Shown here piece after piece: positions 63,574 through 64,000 of a DNA stretch of 64,000 bases. Position 1 is the stretch's first letter. Every line of letters begins with the position of its first letter. The stretch is from UBA1740 sp045587025 (lineage in GTDB: Bacteria > Bacillota > Clostridia > Oscillospirales > CAG-272), in the NCBI GenBank assembly GCA_045587025.1, contig JAZNBK010000041.1, positions 44,546 through 108,545 of the forward strand. Reading direction: 5' to 3'. The position numbers were made by a program, and so were the translations under genes. The notes beneath the pieces were generated by a model. It was not told where the DNA came from and did not search any database. It saw only the letters and a list, made by a program, of their open reading frames with translations.

Positions 63574-64000
63574 TTATTTAAGTATACCCATTCTCTTATA
63601 GTCGAGCTTGCGCAAGATTTCTACGTATTCAGGTCCCATTTCCTTAGTCAATTTCTCCCATGCGGAATCTGAAATAGTATAATCGTAATTCTTGATACCC
63701 GGCATAACGTCGGTATAATCAAACTGATGATAGTTGTTTCCTTCTGAAGTCTCGCCCCTGATAAAGCCCTTGTATACCTCAACGTTGTTCGTTATAACGT
63801 CATCGACTGTGTCGGTAGGTCTTAAACCGCCTAAAACGAGATTGTTATTTATAAAGGCGAACGCCGGCTGTCTTTCAAGACGCTCCATTGCGGCAATTTC
63901 ATCGTACGTTACGGTAAAGCCGCATCCGTTTTCAGCCGTCAAGGTACGGCTCGGCATCGTAGCGACGTTGCCCGACGCATCGATATAATCGTATGCGGGA
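63574..64000 (-). CDS. Right-handed beta-helix lipoprotein, paralogue 4 (C-terminal part)
   Basis: The last 141 codons of a fourth copy; the frame is open through the right edge, reading PAYDYIDASGNVATMPSRTL and then LTAENGCGFTVTYDEIAAME. This is collinear with the C-terminal region of the other three copies (YEYINASGKIAVMPERTL). The ERLERQPAFAFINNNLVLGGL block is nearly identical, and the end RKLDYKRMGILK corresponds to IDYTRMGKIE. Start, lipobox and helix core lie outside the window. The array therefore continues to the right. Confidence 0.85.
   Translation of the reverse strand, partial: PAYDYIDASGNVATMPSRTLTAENGCGFTVTYDEIAAMERLERQPAFAFINNNLVLGGLRPTDTVDDVITNNVEVYKGFIRGETSEGNNYHQFDYTDVMPGIKNYDYTISDSAWEKLTKEMGPEYVEILRKLDYKRMGILK

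Noticed and set aside
1..64000. CRISPR arrays, transposase genes, prophage genes, toxin-antitoxin pairs
   Set aside because: Looked for on both strands; no regular spacer-repeat arrays and no proteins of these families were seen.

Overview
The window looks like a chromosomal segment from a low-to-moderate GC, diaminopimelate-type member of the Bacillota, class Clostridia, probably an uncultured gut lineage. The signs are the rpoB-rpoC-rpsL-rpsG-fusA order, a dcw cluster with spoVD-type PBP and divIB, recD2, a DUF512 radical-SAM protein next to der and obgE, a SAM-I riboswitch on metK, and AT-rich sigma-A promoters (TTGACA-17-TATAAT) throughout. The taxonomic placement is inference from gene content. 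I see no tRNA, rRNA, CRISPR array, prophage or transposase gene.

1-11 kb holds the transcription/translation core on the minus strand: rpoB and rpoC (own promoter and terminator), then rpsL, rpsG and fusA (own promoter; fusA runs off the left edge). S12 carries Arg in place of the lysine linked to streptomycin sensitivity. 11-18 kb is mixed: a DUF554 membrane protein, UDP-GlcNAc 2-epimerase, a secreted lipoprotein amidase with Ig-like repeats, an orphan methyltransferase-like gene, a small membrane protein, trmB, a 34-codon membrane microprotein and an MreB-like actin. 19-25.6 kb has recD2, metK under a SAM-I riboswitch, rpe behind a structured intergenic region, and ispF/ispD.

25.8-39.5 kb is the dcw cell-wall and division cluster on the plus strand: mraZ (with its own TGGNN operator repeats), rsmH, ftsL-like, spoVD-like, murE, murF, mraY, ftsW, murG, divIB, and ftsZ from a separate promoter with a palindrome at the start site. 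murD, murC, murB and ftsA are not in the cluster. A 402-bp palindrome-rich element with terminal inverted repeats follows ftsZ.

39.9-50.4 kb carries housekeeping genes: typA, a CorC/HlyC-type CBS membrane protein preceded by a 36-codon leader ORF, rpmB, a GME-fold-like protein, a YtvI-type permease, a cyclophilin, and the DUF512-der-obgE operon.

50.5-64 kb is the accessory region. It holds four large paralogous lipoproteins of about 1190 residues (the fourth truncated by the window edge), each with two N-terminal repeat domains and a right-handed beta-helix. Each complete gene is its own transcription unit, with a near-identical promoter and its own terminator. Two, and more weakly the third, also have a conserved inverted repeat at a fixed distance upstream of the -35. 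A short MutS-family ATPase gene sits inside the array. This family with its shared control module is the best candidate here for an undescribed system.
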